In this document: positions 1 through 12,321 of the stretch, one piece after another
How positions within the stretch are numbered: position 1 is the first letter of the stretch
Layout of the letters: each line of letters begins with the position of its first letter
Origin: Varroa destructor
Lineage: Eukaryota > Arthropoda > Arachnida > Mesostigmata > Varroidae
DNA length: 64,000 nt
Direction: 5' to 3'
Assembly (NCBI RefSeq): GCF_002443255.2
Contig: NW_019211457.1
Location: 22,573,709 to 22,637,708, forward strand
Translations under genes and position numbers: made by a program
Notes under the pieces: generated by a model
Told to the model about the DNA's origin: nothing
What the model saw: only the letters and a program-made list of their open reading frames with translations
Databases searched by the model: none

Positions 1-44
1 GGTCGTAACGCCCTTTTGCCCATACAGCAACCGTTTTCCCTAGG

Positions 45-149
45 CTACCGATGGGACAACAGCGTGTCATGAGGGATGAGGAGTGGGTCATTCCATTGTG
101 AGAAGTTGTGGACACCGATGAAACAACGATAAGATCTTCTCAAAATCGC
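45..149 (-). CDS. Candidate terminal coding exon, unknown protein
   Basis: On the minus strand a good 3' splice site (pyrimidine-rich, ending TGTTGCAG) is followed at once by a 34-codon open frame that begins AILRRSY and ends LLSHR before a TAG stop. The frame contains a Cys and two aromatic clusters (SYRCF, NFSQW) but no motif I recognise. The frame also stays open upstream of the acceptor, so the splice site is suggestive rather than required. No AATAAA can be checked because the window ends just beyond. It could be the last exon of a gene lying to the right on the minus strand, or chance. Confidence 0.18.
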   Translation of the reverse strand, partial: AILRRSYRCFIGVHNFSQWNDPLLIPHDTLLSHR

Positions 150-2554
150 CTGCAACAGACCTGTTTTTAAGTTTCCCTGTCTTTCATCTATTGGGTAATC
201 CGCGAACCAGACATATAGTATACCCACATAGAGCACGATAGCAGTGTTTGCCCGACCAGTTGATTCGATCCGAACTCTTGCAGGTTCTGCGCAGTTGGTG
301 CCTGCAGAAAGTGAGAAAAACTCTAATGACCTTGTCTATTGCCTGTCGTCTGTTAGCCCAGTAGTGCGACCTCCAGCAGATTCCTCCACCTACCTTACCT
401 ACTTCACCCTTTGTTGAGCCTTCATTCGTGGTCTCTTTGTGGTCGTATCCACGAAAGAGTCTGATCGGGTGGACCTCATAGTCGGCATCGAGCGATCCTA
501 TTCCAACGCTGGCGTTCAGTCCGGCCTTCGACCCCTTACATTTTCTGTTACACGGACTTACGCTGACTTCGTTGCGACCCCAATCGTTTTTTCTGCGTAC
601 TATAATTTTTATTGGAACACAACAAAATATAGATCCTAGGGGCAGGAAAACCCATTACCACATACGTACGCATCCTGACATCTACGCACAGAGCCAGTCA
701 ACTCAAATGGTGTAAAAATACGACTATACCGTTGTTGGTCTACCCTGCTCTATTCCGGTACTCGAATGAACGTCTCCACTGTGTCATCGATGGAACACGG
801 CACCAGAAAAAAAAAGAGGAAAACGAAGGGCATCATAGGAAGGGGAAGAATTCTAGGACAAGTGAGAAAGATGTAGGAGAAACTGCCGTGCTATTGGGGT
901 ACTCCCTTAACAAACCAAACGTCACTGTTTCTGTTGTAAAATCAAGGATATTCCTCTCACCGACGACCGCTTCTACAACACGAGTCTCGAGACGTTACCT
1001 TTCAGTCCCAATCAAGATGGGCCGGGGCCAAGGAACCTACTGGGTTTAGATTTTCTCAAAGGCTGCGACGTTACCACGTTTTATCATCCTACTCGGTGCC
1101 CATTTGTTGGCAATGTCAAGCGCAGTTTCTCTTTCGGTGGCAACAGTGGTAATTGGTGAAGAGCCAATGCTAGTAACGGCTGTGACTGCACCGTTTTTTG
1201 TTCTTTAGCTTCACTGTGTTTATCTTATGCAACCATTTTGTTGACGTGTTTTCTGTTGACTATCATAGTCGTCTGCGCCCCTGGCTTCATGCCCTCTTCC
1301 GCTTTCGCTTGCCTCCCTCTCTGCTAAACTTCGCTTGTTGTCCTTCGCCCCTTGTTGTTTCTCCGAAGTCCTTTACTAGATGTCGGCTTGATGCAGCCAA
1401 GATTGCGCTGTGTCAGCATGCGTGACGATTCCAATGTATTAGAGTGACCACGTATGAAAGGCTAGCTATGTTCGTCGTCCTTGTAAGATTCACTTGTATC
1501 TGTCCGGGCCTGTGTCGTTGTGCAGTGCAACAGCAGCTAGAAGCTGTGGCTCTGTTTCCTTCTTTGCTTGTGTTGCTAACCGGACTCAACGAGACCGTCG
1601 CCGGTGTCGTCGCCGTCGAAGGATTTAGTCGTGCAGCTTCGTTCACCCGTAACTCGGACTGCCCCCCGGGCCGCTTTTCTCTTTCGCAGTGGGATAGACA
1701 TGGCGTTGGTCGACTTTTCGAAAAAGAAAAACGAACGGAAGCAGAAGGAACACACACATATGAAAACAAAGGCAGCACATGGTCGCTGGCTAGTTGACGC
1801 AACCGACGATGAGCGACGGTGGGCATGCAAGCAATGCACTACTACATGAGGGCTGGACGAAAATTCGAGGCGCAATAAATATCAGCCAATCTGCAGGATT
1901 AGTCGTGCTTGATAAAACGACCAGTCCCGTGCTACTACTGACGCTTCTATCGCATTGCCAATGTGATGTCTTTGTCTTTCTTCTATCGAATCTCCCTCTC
2001 TGCCTCCATCCTGCTTCCTATCTCTCTTTTCAGCCACTTTTTCATTTGCCTTCTTTTCGCTGGCTTCAGCTAGCTCACGCGTATGATTTTGCGACCCCCT
2101 ACCTCGTTCTTTTTCCTACGCGACCTGTCCTTCTCGGGTCGCTCCTTGCTGACAGTCCATGAGGCCTTGTCTACTCTATAGGCCCGCTTGGCACGGAGGC
2201 AATGTAGTAGTTCAGTGAAGGATCAGCAGCCTTTGCTGTTACTTAATATCAGGCCGACGCGCCAACACATCACTCGCCCGAACGAAATTAATCCGATGTG
2301 CTCTAGAATGAGATGAGGGGATCGCCGCCGCTGCCGTTGTCATGGCTAGCACGGGTACCATGGGCAACAATGCCATGGTGTTGTTCAGGGAATCAGACTT
2401 TATAATGCACTACAACAGCATCATGCGCCTTATACGTATCAAACTTCTGCCGCTTGATCGCGTTTTGGATACGCATTCTTCGGCGCAATTTCACGTTTGT
2501 CGTTCAACGAGATGCCAAGTTTTATAGTTTTGTCTTGCAAAATAGGTCACACAC
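150..2554. other. No supported gene; pyrimidine-rich plus strand at about 1190-2160
   Basis: I see no gene I can support here. From about 1190 to 2160 the plus strand is markedly rich in C and T (runs such as CTTTTCAGCC near 2030). That removes purine-rich stop codons and leaves overlapping open frames on both strands around 1413-1875; these look like composition artefacts. A strong-looking acceptor at about 2034 opens a 42-codon frame, but the same bias explains it. Confidence 0.5.
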
Positions 2555-2573
2555 TATATATATATATATATAT
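2555..2573. repeat. (TA)n microsatellite
   Basis: An uninterrupted TA dinucleotide tract of 19 nt in otherwise unique sequence. Confidence 0.95.
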
Positions 2574-5500
2574 GGCAATGACATGGATAGGAATATCATG
2601 CAGTTCCACGCAGTACGTTATTAACTCTGATTTAATATAGGAGTTCGATTTCAATTTTGAGCCTTTGAGAGGCTTCCGGTCATCGAATTCGCTACTCTAA
2701 ATCGTCGGCGACGCAGGCGCCAATGCATACAAACAGCGCGCATCATCGCTTCTAACTTTTCGCCAAAAGCTCGTTGTAGGACAGAGCGTCATTTTCTGCC
2801 AATCCCGATCTGCTCTACCTACCAGGAAGAAACCCAGGGGACAGGGGGCGTTGAAACTGCGGAGAAACTAAGCTAGACTCAGGCTTAGTCTGCGGGCGGC
2901 TTGGTTGGCGCTCTGGTCGGCAGCGGCAGGAGTGGCGTCATTGTGTTCAGTATAATCGAGGTGCCTTTTGCGATTTTTTTGCACGCTCGCCCGAATGAGC
3001 ACGACAGCAGTGTGAGCACGGCTGTCAAAAAAAGAACAACCCAATGAGAGGGACCAGCGTCATGAGCGCCAACTGGTCCCGACAATGACCAGAAGCGGAA
3101 CGGCAGTGTGTAAGTATCTATTTTGTTTTGAAATGTCATAGAAGATGCAGAAAAATGAAACTCCCCTCATTTTGGATTCGAACCGGCTATCTATCTGTAT
3201 GCCAACATATTTTAGTTTGATGAACGTGCTCAAATAGGTGCCAAACAAAACTGGGGAAATGAGACAACGAATGTGAGGAAAAGACTGTTTTTTTCTTTTT
3301 TTTTCTCTATTCAATTCCATTTAAATTGATGTTAGTGCTAGAACTTTACGCACTATAACAATGGAACAAATAAGCACGAATTGGTCAACGCTAAAAAAAA
3401 TGCGAATACCTGTGATCAGATCACTATCAATATTGAATTAATAATGGATAAACAGCTACTGATAGGCAAATATAAATTGAACAGTGAGTGCATATAAACC
3501 AAGCCCGTTGTTTGTAGACGTAATAAAAGCCAGATAAATATCATAAATAAAGTAATTGAAAACATAGTGATTCCATAGAGCAAGCAGCACATGGCGTGTT
3601 TCAGATGGCGCCAGCCCATAAATTTACAGTTATAGATAAATTTGGCTACAGCCTAATCCATTGAAACGAAGTAATCACCATGATTTTTGACATTGATCAC
3701 GAGCTTGAATAAACGAGCCTTTTGCGTTTTAAGATCGCTTCAAGATTCGTGTAAAACATGACGCGTCAAATGGCGACGGGGTCTATCCAAATGTCATCCA
3801 CAAGGTGGGTCGAAACACAGTACGACACCATCGTTCGAGCCCGCTCCCACAATACCACGCCCTGATTAAGCGAGAATAGTACAGACGCATATTGTTTTAA
3901 CAATTTGATATATACATATATATAGTGAGCGTATCATTGTTAAAACGATATATGTACAAGATATACACCAACAGGCGTTGCGAGGCATCTCCGGCCGAAT
4001 TGAATCGTGTTGCTGGGGGGCACTGACGGTGAGTCGTGCGTGTAGCCCGATGCAGAAGACTCGATCCCCAACGGACGCGGCTGTATGCACGACTGGCACG
4101 CATTTGGTCGGATGCGACATTACCGTATTTGGGAGTGTGAGGTTTTCTGATGAAGGCATTTAGTTTAGCACAATAGCAACTAACCGTTGACATTGATCGG
4201 GCTTCGACGCTCGTACGATAAACATGTGGAGTTGTCGCTGGATGGCGATGGCCTGAAGCACCTAATTAAAATTTTCCATAGGCTCTCAGTGACCTTAGTT
4301 ACTCCAGCTGTTATTAATTCGCGCACTACACACGCGTTATTACTACGGGGACAGATTTTGCTCGACATGAATTTCTTTCGCGTGTTTACCTACGCGTCTG
4401 CCGCAGTTTAGATCGCTCTTCTAGCCGCGAACTCCTCGAAGTATTAATATAACAGGCCCTAGAGCTGGTGACGAAAGATGTCAGCGAACGTTTGTCAGAC
4501 CGTTCCGGATGTCGTGGACGCTATAACCTATACATGGTTTACAATGAGCCATGCGGCGTCTCGAAATCGTCTCGTTTGACCACAGGATTAGCGCAGCGCA
4601 GGTTATGATAGTTACGTTTAGCGATTACTATTGTTGTTAGGGGATCGAGGCAGTGGCTCGGTAATGGCGTTTATAAAGTTGCTTTTAGCGGCTTGGCAAC
4701 CTGGTGGCTATTGCAGAAGCAATGTAGCTAGTTCGGTTATTAAAGGAACCTTTTCGACATGTTCCACTGCCGCTTTGGGCACTGTTTAGAGCGATATACA
4801 CGCTATTGCAAATCCCAGTGCTGATATGGTAGAAGCCCCTTAGATAAAAAATCCGACCCAGAACCAAGCGATAATTGCAAACGAATATACTAAAGTGTAT
4901 TTTGGCAGAAAGCCAAGAGTTTTTATACGAGAAAGAAAGACTCCAGCAATGGCTTCTGGCTACAGTAGCCATCGCCTTATGTTGTTCCGGCCATTTTTGC
5001 CAGCGTACAATGTCAAGCGTCGTCTTACTTCGATAGCGGTTAATGGCATTTATAGTAGCGAACGCATTTTATCGAGGAACGGGCAGGTCCACGAGAAGTT
5101 CAGCTGACCGCAAACGTGGTAATTGTAAACAACAAACTATCACCAAATGAACAATGCCACTTGATATAGTAAGGGCCTGTTTATCCTCTATTATTATTAT
5201 ATTTAACATAATTTTTTTCTGTAATCCCATTTATCAGGTTTCATCGATCAGTGATTATGGCGCACGATTATAATTGGTCGATGTTTCAGCGCGCTTTATG
5301 ACGCTTTCCTACACATATGCCTGCATAGATATTCGTATGAATCGAGGTTGCGTGTATGTAAAGAAGAATAGGGGACACAGGCCCACCGTCCTTAGGAAAA
5401 AACTTTGAACCCAGGTAGAACGGTCGCAGCCAGTGAAACGGAGCTCACTGTGTGCGACTTAAGCATGCTCATGCAAGCGTTTATTAACTGATCATACTGC

Positions 5501-5716
5501 GCTGCAGCTTGCATATGGCACCACGATCGTCGCCGCTGCTCCCGCTCCATAAGCACTGCTATCAGGCCACATCAGCGTGTTTTCGCTTAGCGAAATTCAA
5601 ACCCTGCCTTGGCCGACACTTTCTTTGTCGTATCGTCACTATCGGCGTGGCTTCGTTGTAAGCTTGACTACTGAATCGGTCAAAGGCGCTCCCGAGCCCA
5701 GCCAGGTGGGCCGTAC
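2574..5716. other. No supported gene
   Basis: Mostly AT-leaning unique sequence with a poly-T stretch near 3290-3305. Frames open on both strands at 3960-4160 and a 95-codon ATG frame on the minus strand at 4685-4972 were seen, but nothing beyond an open frame supports them. A donor-like GTAAGT at about 3113 has no matching upstream exon without a stop. Confidence 0.5.
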
Positions 5717-5995
5717 CTATTCTCTGACAATACACACTCTGATTGGCGCAAGCAGGCAGCCGTGAACTAGTGCTAATAGTAGGACTGCTGATTCGAGCTT
5801 GAGGATCACGATAGCGATGAGGACGAAAAAGATTTCTATGTACTGCGCAACCAGGAGCAAGAGCAGCGGCAGGCCGACACCTCGTGCCTGTTGCCGGTCC
5901 ATATGCGAGGCCTGACTGCACGCATCTCTGCCGCCAACGTCTGTTGCCGGCATCTCTTGCAGTAACAACAGCGGCAGGAACATAATGCTAGCCAT
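5717..5995 (-). CDS. Small hydrophobic ORF, possible membrane protein
   Basis: A 92-codon frame starts at an ATG in a favourable context (ACGATGG). Seen: a leucine-rich start (MASIMFLPLLLL), a polar middle with a Cys, then two hydrophobic stretches at about residues 42-64 and 67-83, which could be membrane spans. Part of the leucine content comes from short CTG-type repeats (ctgccgctg), and these commonly produce false hydrophobic frames. No TATA box or poly(A) signal was clearly placed. If real it would be a small membrane protein of unknown function; chance is at least as likely. Confidence 0.2.
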   Translation of the reverse strand: MASIMFLPLLLLQEMPATDVGGRDACSQASHMDRQQARGVGLPLLLLLVAQYIEIFFVLIAIVILKLESAVLLLALVHGCLLAPIRVCIVRE

Positions 5996-8900
5996 CGTTG
6001 TCTAGAAACAAGCGTTTGGAGAGTACTGATGGATGTATTTTTATGTACTCAGAGTGCATTGCGGGTACACTGAATCGTAGCACTGAGTCGGGAGGGTCGT
6101 GTTCTCAAACAACGAAATAAGTTGCTGTACTCTATAGAGAGCACCAGCTCGCAGCTCACACTGGCGGCCGGACAATTCATGCGTCTGAAGAAAGAGGACG
6201 TGGGCAGACTATGCAAGAGTTCTGGTCATGGCGTGATGTGATGATAACCGAACGGAGATGACGATGAAGCTCAAAAGCTCAAGAGGTCACTTCCCGAGCG
6301 CGCACGAGGGAGCAGAAGAACTGCGATTTTGTGCACACCCTTGAAGCGTGCCGTCGCAGTAGCGTCTTCAGATTCGAGCAGAAAGGCTGAACAAGAGAAG
6401 TTGTCACGGAAAACGAAGCAAGAGGATAGCACGAGAGTTTTAGCACGAAGCAAATACGCGTTCACAATGGCGCACAGCGGGGCACAATGGGACACGCGCA
6501 AGGGGGCGTGACTGCAGCCTATTGTCAAGGTGTTAGTAACATATTCGTTCCGATCTCGATCGATCGGTTGGTCGATTGGTCGGTTAGAGAGGTTCGCGTA
6601 GAAGACGCCCGCCATTATTCGGTTGCTGGCCCAATTTTTTCGACTATGCACTAAAGTGGCCAGGAAATGGCTGTTGGAATAGTCAACACACCTAGCAATA
6701 GTGAGAAAAAAGAAGAAGTATTTATCTTGCAAATGTAATAGCTATTCGCGTGTATTAAATGTCATCGAAGCTATCGCAGAGATTTCAATTGCAAGTTTAC
6801 TTACTGATCATTAAATTGGCCACGTTCTTCTCTAAGATAAAACGCCTCTCTCTAAAGTATTCGTAGTTATCTCGTTTTGTCGACATCCGTACTTGTCTAT
6901 TCTCTCTCTCTGTCTCTCTCTTATACCCTACGTATCTCACTACATTCACTAAATGCATCCTTTAGGTACTAACAACGCCACGAAAGGTACGAAAGTAAAT
7001 TAGCCCACGTTTCTGATATGAATTTAATTGTTCAAGCATTCCATGTTCGTTTCGTCGAAAAACCACTGAGTTATCATTACATCTATATGAGGATACATTG
7101 TAAGTGTACGATTTGGCTTTTCTCAGGATCATTTGCTTGGGGGAATAGGTGATCTACGTAATCACTTTTGGATCCTAGTCCATTCACGCGTAACACTCTT
7201 TTTAGTGTACTTCAATTGGGTTTAATGAGCAGTAGATCTGGCATGTCTGTATCCAAACAAACTAATCATGTTTCGAGTATTTTTATCATTTGTGTATATC
7301 GTATTAAAGCATAGCTCGCCATGAGCCTTTAGGAATATCGCTTACGTCCAATCGCGTTCGGGGAAGTTGATCGAAACAAACAACCCCGATAGTAGATGAT
7401 GACACTGCGTTCCCTGCATTGAAAACAGCATTACGCGCTGGCCGAATTTTCGCGATTATTTGTAATAGCAGAATGAGCCTCCACTGTTTCTGCAGCATCC
7501 GTAACGGTCACGCGACAGATGGGCCGAAATTAGACTGAATCATTATACAATAGTAGTCTGTGCTATTGTCGGGTAGACCCACTATCTAGGATAATGCTCA
7601 TTATTGCTACCGAAGCAAAGTCCCGTACGAAGTTAATTATAGCATACTATATATACATATATGTATTGTTTGATCCATTTAGTTTGGACGTTTAGGTAAC
7701 TTTGGATTTCTCAAGAGCAATTTGCTTTTCTGCATTATTTCTAAAGGGTGCTCATAATTTGTTAGGTGGTTATCGATTGAAGTGAACTACTGCGTTTGTC
7801 ATTAATTGTCGATGTCCCCCGGCCAGACACAGACGCCATTGTTCCATCCATACACGGTCTTACATTCGCACATACGCGGAAATAAATCCGTGATGTTGAC
7901 TGACTACTACGTTCATTATTAAACAAGCCTCTTCCATGGTCTTTTTGTTACGATAGTCATGTTAACATACAAGGAACTAGCTCGCTCATTTTAAATTACC
8001 ATAATTCCATATACTGGAACGCCAACCATGGTCGTCCCGTCGACTTCCCAGCATTGAAATCGAATTATGTGTTATGCAAAATCTGCTGGCAAGTGTTTTC
8101 ATCGCAGCTTACTTTTCTCATTTCGTTCGATCTTGGGAAAAACCATCGAGAAATACCCATCCTTCTCTTTACGGTCTCTATTCAGGTAGAGACCTTGTGC
8201 CACACTGAAAATTACCGCCGCCGCTGCTACTGCTAAAATAAGGCCAGACAAAGCGAATCTTCTTCGCTCCCATCGCCGTCTTCCTAATAGCCCGAAACGT
8301 GGCCGAAGTTTACACTGGCCGGTTGTCTTTGCGTACTGCCTTCGCTGTTATAGCAGAGCGCAACTTCTGCCGCTGCTGCCCTATCTATCCAAGCCAAGGT
8401 AGAGACATCAATGTATAGCCTTCGTAGAATTTCCCCCTAGGGCTGCTGTGGCAGCACGTTGAACTGGATCTTGGGGAAAGCGAAACAGTTATCAGCCTCC
8501 GACTTTTTGTTCATATGTGTAGTTCAGCCGGACATTTGGCCGCGCTAGAGTAAAAACTGCTTGAGGGCCCCCAGCTGCCGGTGCTCTACTGTAAGGCGGA
8601 AATCGACTGTGGTCCTGACGGATAACTGGATAAAAGGATCGACCTGCTTTTCATGAGATGAAAGCAATGCTATTTTAACGTCTCAGGAAATGTACAAACA
8701 GGCACCACTAGTGTAAGCATTAACAGTAGTAGATATAGCACGTGCGAAGCAGAAAACGTTATCCTTTCTTGAAAACACCGGGTCCTACACAGGAGGACAC
8801 GCGCGTATCAAGCGACCGAGTTACTTAGGACCAGAAGTACGGCAAGCAAAACCGTTCTCAGAATCAACAAAAGGCCTCAGTAATTTCAACAGTAACAGAT

Positions 8901-9215
8901 TCGAGCAACTATCTACTAAAGTACAAAATAGCAATGCTAGAACAAAGAATCATATGATCAAATATCCCTTGTCCGATGTTGGATATAGCTTTCCAATCTA
9001 GCCTTTAACGCTGTTCTCAACGATCACTAATGGGAATAAATCACGAATGGACGACGCCTAGCCATGACAAATCGCTGAGCTATGTACTGATGTAGCAGCA
9101 TTCACTTGTATGACGCTCCGTCACCGTATCACCCGTACCAGAATTCCAACAGGTGCACGCTCTTTCACAGACCTTAACTAGCTACTGGATTAGACGAAGA
9201 CTACAACTATTTCAG
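5996..9215. other. No supported gene
   Basis: Unique sequence with short simple tracts only: a CGATCGAT/GGTCGATT patch at 6550-6590, the TC tract at 6901-6922, a TA-rich patch at 7645-7668, and an 8-bp hairpin at 8174-8195 (ggtctcta/tagagacc). The antisense frame at 6271-6732 shows no domain. Confidence 0.5.
6901..6922. repeat. (TC)n microsatellite, one interruption
   Basis: TC dinucleotide repeat interrupted once by TG. Confidence 0.9.
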
Positions 9216-9310
9216 CAAGAAAGGGCAGACCGGTCCTCGCCGGACCTTAATACTGTCAATATTGTCTCAGGAACACCGCCTCACATCCGACGTCTGCCGC
9301 TTGTGGCGCG
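9216..9310 (+). CDS. Candidate internal exon, unknown protein
   Basis: A 3' splice site (CAACTATTTCAG) opens a frame of 31 codons plus 2 nt that includes SSPDLNTVNIVSGTPPHIRR. A GTAACT donor ends it exactly where the unspliced frame would meet TAA. A second frame is also open across the same interval, so the reading frame is not certain. There is no recognisable domain; composition resembles a polar linker. Confidence 0.2.
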
Positions 9311-9876
9311 GTAACTTTCAGCGCCGTTTGTCCAGCTGTTGTTCGATGAATCTTCGGCGTTTTAGCCTCTTTTGTACCTTGCCTTTTTTCCCCTGTTTGC
9401 GGTGAGACCTTGGCGCCCATTTCTGTCAAGGTACATTTCCGCTTGTTGAAGTCACCGTCTCCCTAACCGGGAGTTACTGCAGACAAAACGTAGAAAGGAA
9501 ACCAGCAGTTTGGGGGGTTTGACCAAGGCAGTCTACCTTTGCATAGTTCGGTTGCTGCCACTGGCTGAACGCCGGTTGAGTCGCCGCCATTAGAATGCAG
9601 AGAGCTACTAAGGCGATGGCATAGAAGCTTTCCGTGCTGCTACTATTGCATCTGCAACGCTATGCAGTCGAAACCTTCCTATCCATAGGCGTTATCGGAG
9701 ATAAGAGGCTGAGCAGATAAAACAAATCGGGACACCTCTACAAACATTAACCTTTTGCCCATACGTTGAGTGGTTAAGAGTCCCAAGCATGAGGAAACAT
9801 CGAAAACAACGATGAAAGGACAGTATTCGGAGTAACAACCTGAAAAATCGTAGGCGATAGCACGTGTAGTAGCCAT

Positions 9877-9922
9877 ATGCTTATAAGCATGATATATGGC
9901 ATTCGAATTACTAATTCGAATG
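9877..9922. repeat. Two adjacent short palindromes
   Basis: A perfect 14-nt palindrome (atgcttataagcat, 9877-9890) is followed ten bases later by a hairpin with a 10-bp stem (cattcgaatt/aattcgaatg) and a 3-nt loop (9900-9922). Both are read directly from the sequence; function unknown. Confidence 0.85.
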
Positions 9923-11338
9923 TCCTAATGTAATGCAGTAAACTCAACATAACTATATTTATATACCTTTCCACATATTGCAACCAAATGTTTCATTTCT
10001 ATATCATTAATACATAGTTCATCCAAAGAGATTATCCCGTAAGTTATATTTCTTGGAGTGCTCTGAATATGGTACTATATCGAAACCTACCATGGCCTAT
10101 TGGGTCAGTCCATTGCCACCACATATTGAGTACCTAATCGCACTGACCCCAGCTGGCCTTGACAACTTCGATTCTTTCATGTTGATTCTACCTAGGCAGT
10201 GCACCTATATCTAGAAATGGATTCAGCTAGAACTAGCAGTGCTCACTAAGTGCCAGTCGCCGCCACCAGAGCATTAAGGCCGAACGCGTAGAATCACTCA
10301 TATCCTACACGAATACTTCTAATACTAGTCGTCGTCCGCAAAATCTATCTATGTGCACATTATCATTATGCATAGGAAAGCTGTCAAAAAGGGAAATCCC
10401 TAACGAACACACGTTCACATGCGGGTCTACCCCTATTGCTCGCCCAGCTAACGCCATCGCTGCGTAAGCCTCTGAGGTTAAGAAGCGTCAGTAGATACAG
10501 CACGAGCCATTGAGGATGACTGGCAGCCTCCTATTGCCTCGTCATACTCCGAGGGAATGGCTGTTCGAGGTCGAATATCCCCCCTGTGCGCTTGAAATCT
10601 TATTCCTATTTTCACGCACCAATCTTCGAGCACTGTATCCAGTAACACCTCCGGAGATCGCCATAGACTTGGCTCGATAGGCTTTATCTCTGTCTGATGT
10701 CAACCTTCGGATTGGTGTCCTCGGGGGCGCAGATCGTGGTCGTGAGCGCTGAATATCAGCCATTGGAACAGCTCTTGCAGAGAAGGACGTGCAACATGGG
10801 ACGGCCTACGCAGACCATAGCTAGACATAAATGACGAAAGTACTACATACAGATCTGATGGCGAACTCTACAAATCTGAAGCGTGTTTCACGTTTGATGT
10901 ACGTAATGATCAGGCTCGACCTGGACGAAACGAAATGATTGAAGTTGAATTCATATGAGACTCAATGTCTTATGTTATTTTTCAACGAGTTAAATGTATT
11001 ATCACTTTGCCATGAACCGACCAAAGTCTATGCCATAACGTCACTAAAGTCTTCACAGGGTCAATCATTATAAACTGCAGGTCACTTCGCAGAGTCCTCG
11101 GTCATTGATGGCAAAATGGACTGTGCTCTTATAGCCTGTTGTACAATGCTTGCACAAGCGCAGGCCACAGTAAGCGCTGTGTAAAGCAAACACGCGGGAA
11201 TTATTTACGCGAGACCGAATGGTCACGGGTTCAAAGTTGAAGTTTTTCTGACGCAGCTTCCCGAGCTGAATTGCCTATCACCCGTTGATACGCATTGTTC
11301 TCGATAGTGTATTTCCATCCTCCCTTTAGAATTGCACC

Positions 11339-11341
<3 letters not shown>
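9923..11341. other. No firmly supported gene; one weak ORF at 10542-10763
   Basis: Mostly unique sequence. On the minus strand an ATG frame of 73 codons (10763 down to 10542) is rich in Arg and Ser (IQRSRPRSAPPRTPIRR) and lies just after an acceptor-like CTTCTCTGCAAG. No further support was found, so it is recorded here rather than called as a gene. Confidence 0.4.

Positions 11342-11390
<49 letters not shown>
11342..11390. repeat. (TA)n tract followed by poly-T
   Basis: About 35 nt of uninterrupted TA repeat runs directly into 15 T residues. Confidence 0.95.
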
Positions 11391-11607
11391 GTTCACTAGT
11401 TCCGGTCGACTTTTTCTATTGGCCTGTTGTAACCTAATTAGTTGTTGACAAAAAAAATTCATCGTTACAACAAGCGTTAGCAACCCACAATATGCGATTT
11501 CCTTCCATCCGCATCGTTTTATATAGCATCAGTTCGGCTTTAGTTTATCCATTCTTCTCTTCTGTGATCAACCGCTTTAGAAATAGATCGATTCCATTGT
11601 GTTTCAG

Positions 11608-12014
11608 CCGATGCAAAGACGATCGTGGTGTTGTTTAGCCTCGATTCGTATGGCACCCAAACAATTTGGTGGTAAATGTTTAGCTCCTTCGCGATATTAT
11701 GACCAATCATGTGATGTTAATTTTGCTCAACTTCCGTCATTTAGCCCATCTGCTAATGCCCAAATGAAAAAAGTCAGCTTTCAAATGACACCAACTCGGC
11801 ATGATGGAGTGGTTTTATGGGATATAGGTAGCATGTGTTTATATTGCCTGAGATAGGTGATATTAGGAGCGAGCAACAAGGTACTTTTTTGCCAGCCCGA
11901 TATATATGGCTCAGCGATAGCACTGGAAAACATTACTCTTTATTGGCTGATGACTCATTAGCAAACGTTTGCAGACGAGCAGATGCAGGAGATCATGTTG
12001 GAAGTGTTGTATAG
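11608..12014 (+). CDS. Candidate 3' end of a plus-strand gene, one intron or frameshift
   Basis: A clear acceptor (CATTGTGTTTCAG) opens a frame containing an ATG at 11611 and peptides such as GKCLAPSRYYDQSCDVNFAQ and KKVSFQMTPTRHDGVVLW. A second frame, at about 11850-12012, reads GTFLPARYIWLSDSTGKHY and ends at TAG 12012-12014. An AATAAA lies 12 nt after that stop. The two frames are out of register, so either a short intron joins them (for example a weak GTCAGC donor near 11772 to TTGCCTGAG at 11852) or this is a frameshifted pseudogene. The SFQMTP..DGVVLW segment loosely recalls the first strands of a laminin-G domain, but this is too weak to name a family. Confidence 0.3.
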
Positions 12015-12026
12015 TGAACGTGTACA

Positions 12027-12032
12027 AATAAA
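12027..12032 (+). terminator. AATAAA poly(A) signal
   Basis: Canonical hexamer 12 nt downstream of the TAG at 12012-12014; placed to serve the plus-strand candidate gene. More AATAAA-like hexamers follow at about 12094-12105. Confidence 0.35.
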
Positions 12033-12227
12033 ATCTTAGACGTCTTGGCATCGAATATAAATGATCGGAGCAAATCTTCATTTATTGGTAGAATAAAGAA
12101 ATAAAAAAAGATGTTTACCCGGATTTCTGAAAATAAATAACTTTATACTGCTATATTGGGAGGGTACAGTTGAATAAGTGCCCTGATTTATCATTGTCGA
12201 TATCGTTTGCTGACGAGTTGGGCTTAA

Positions 12228-12233
12228 TTTATT
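12228..12233 (-). terminator. AATAAA poly(A) signal, minus strand
   Basis: Canonical hexamer on the minus strand (TTTATT on plus), about 90 nt past the TGA of the candidate minus-strand gene. Together with 12027-12032 it gives a tail-to-tail arrangement. Confidence 0.35.
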
Positions 12234-12321
12234 CATATCTAAATTACTTTCCACGATGGAGATTTTCTTAGATGAGATAAATTACACTACGCGTGTCTTG
12301 GGTCGCTGTACGTCCGTTCTT

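Noticed and set aside
3168..3188. Second B-box-like sequence, minus strand
   Set aside because: The T stem does not pair and there is no cloverleaf.
9248..9258. Eleven bases identical to the start of miR-8 (taatactgtca)
   Set aside because: The bases after it differ and no opposite arm can pair with it; a chance match.
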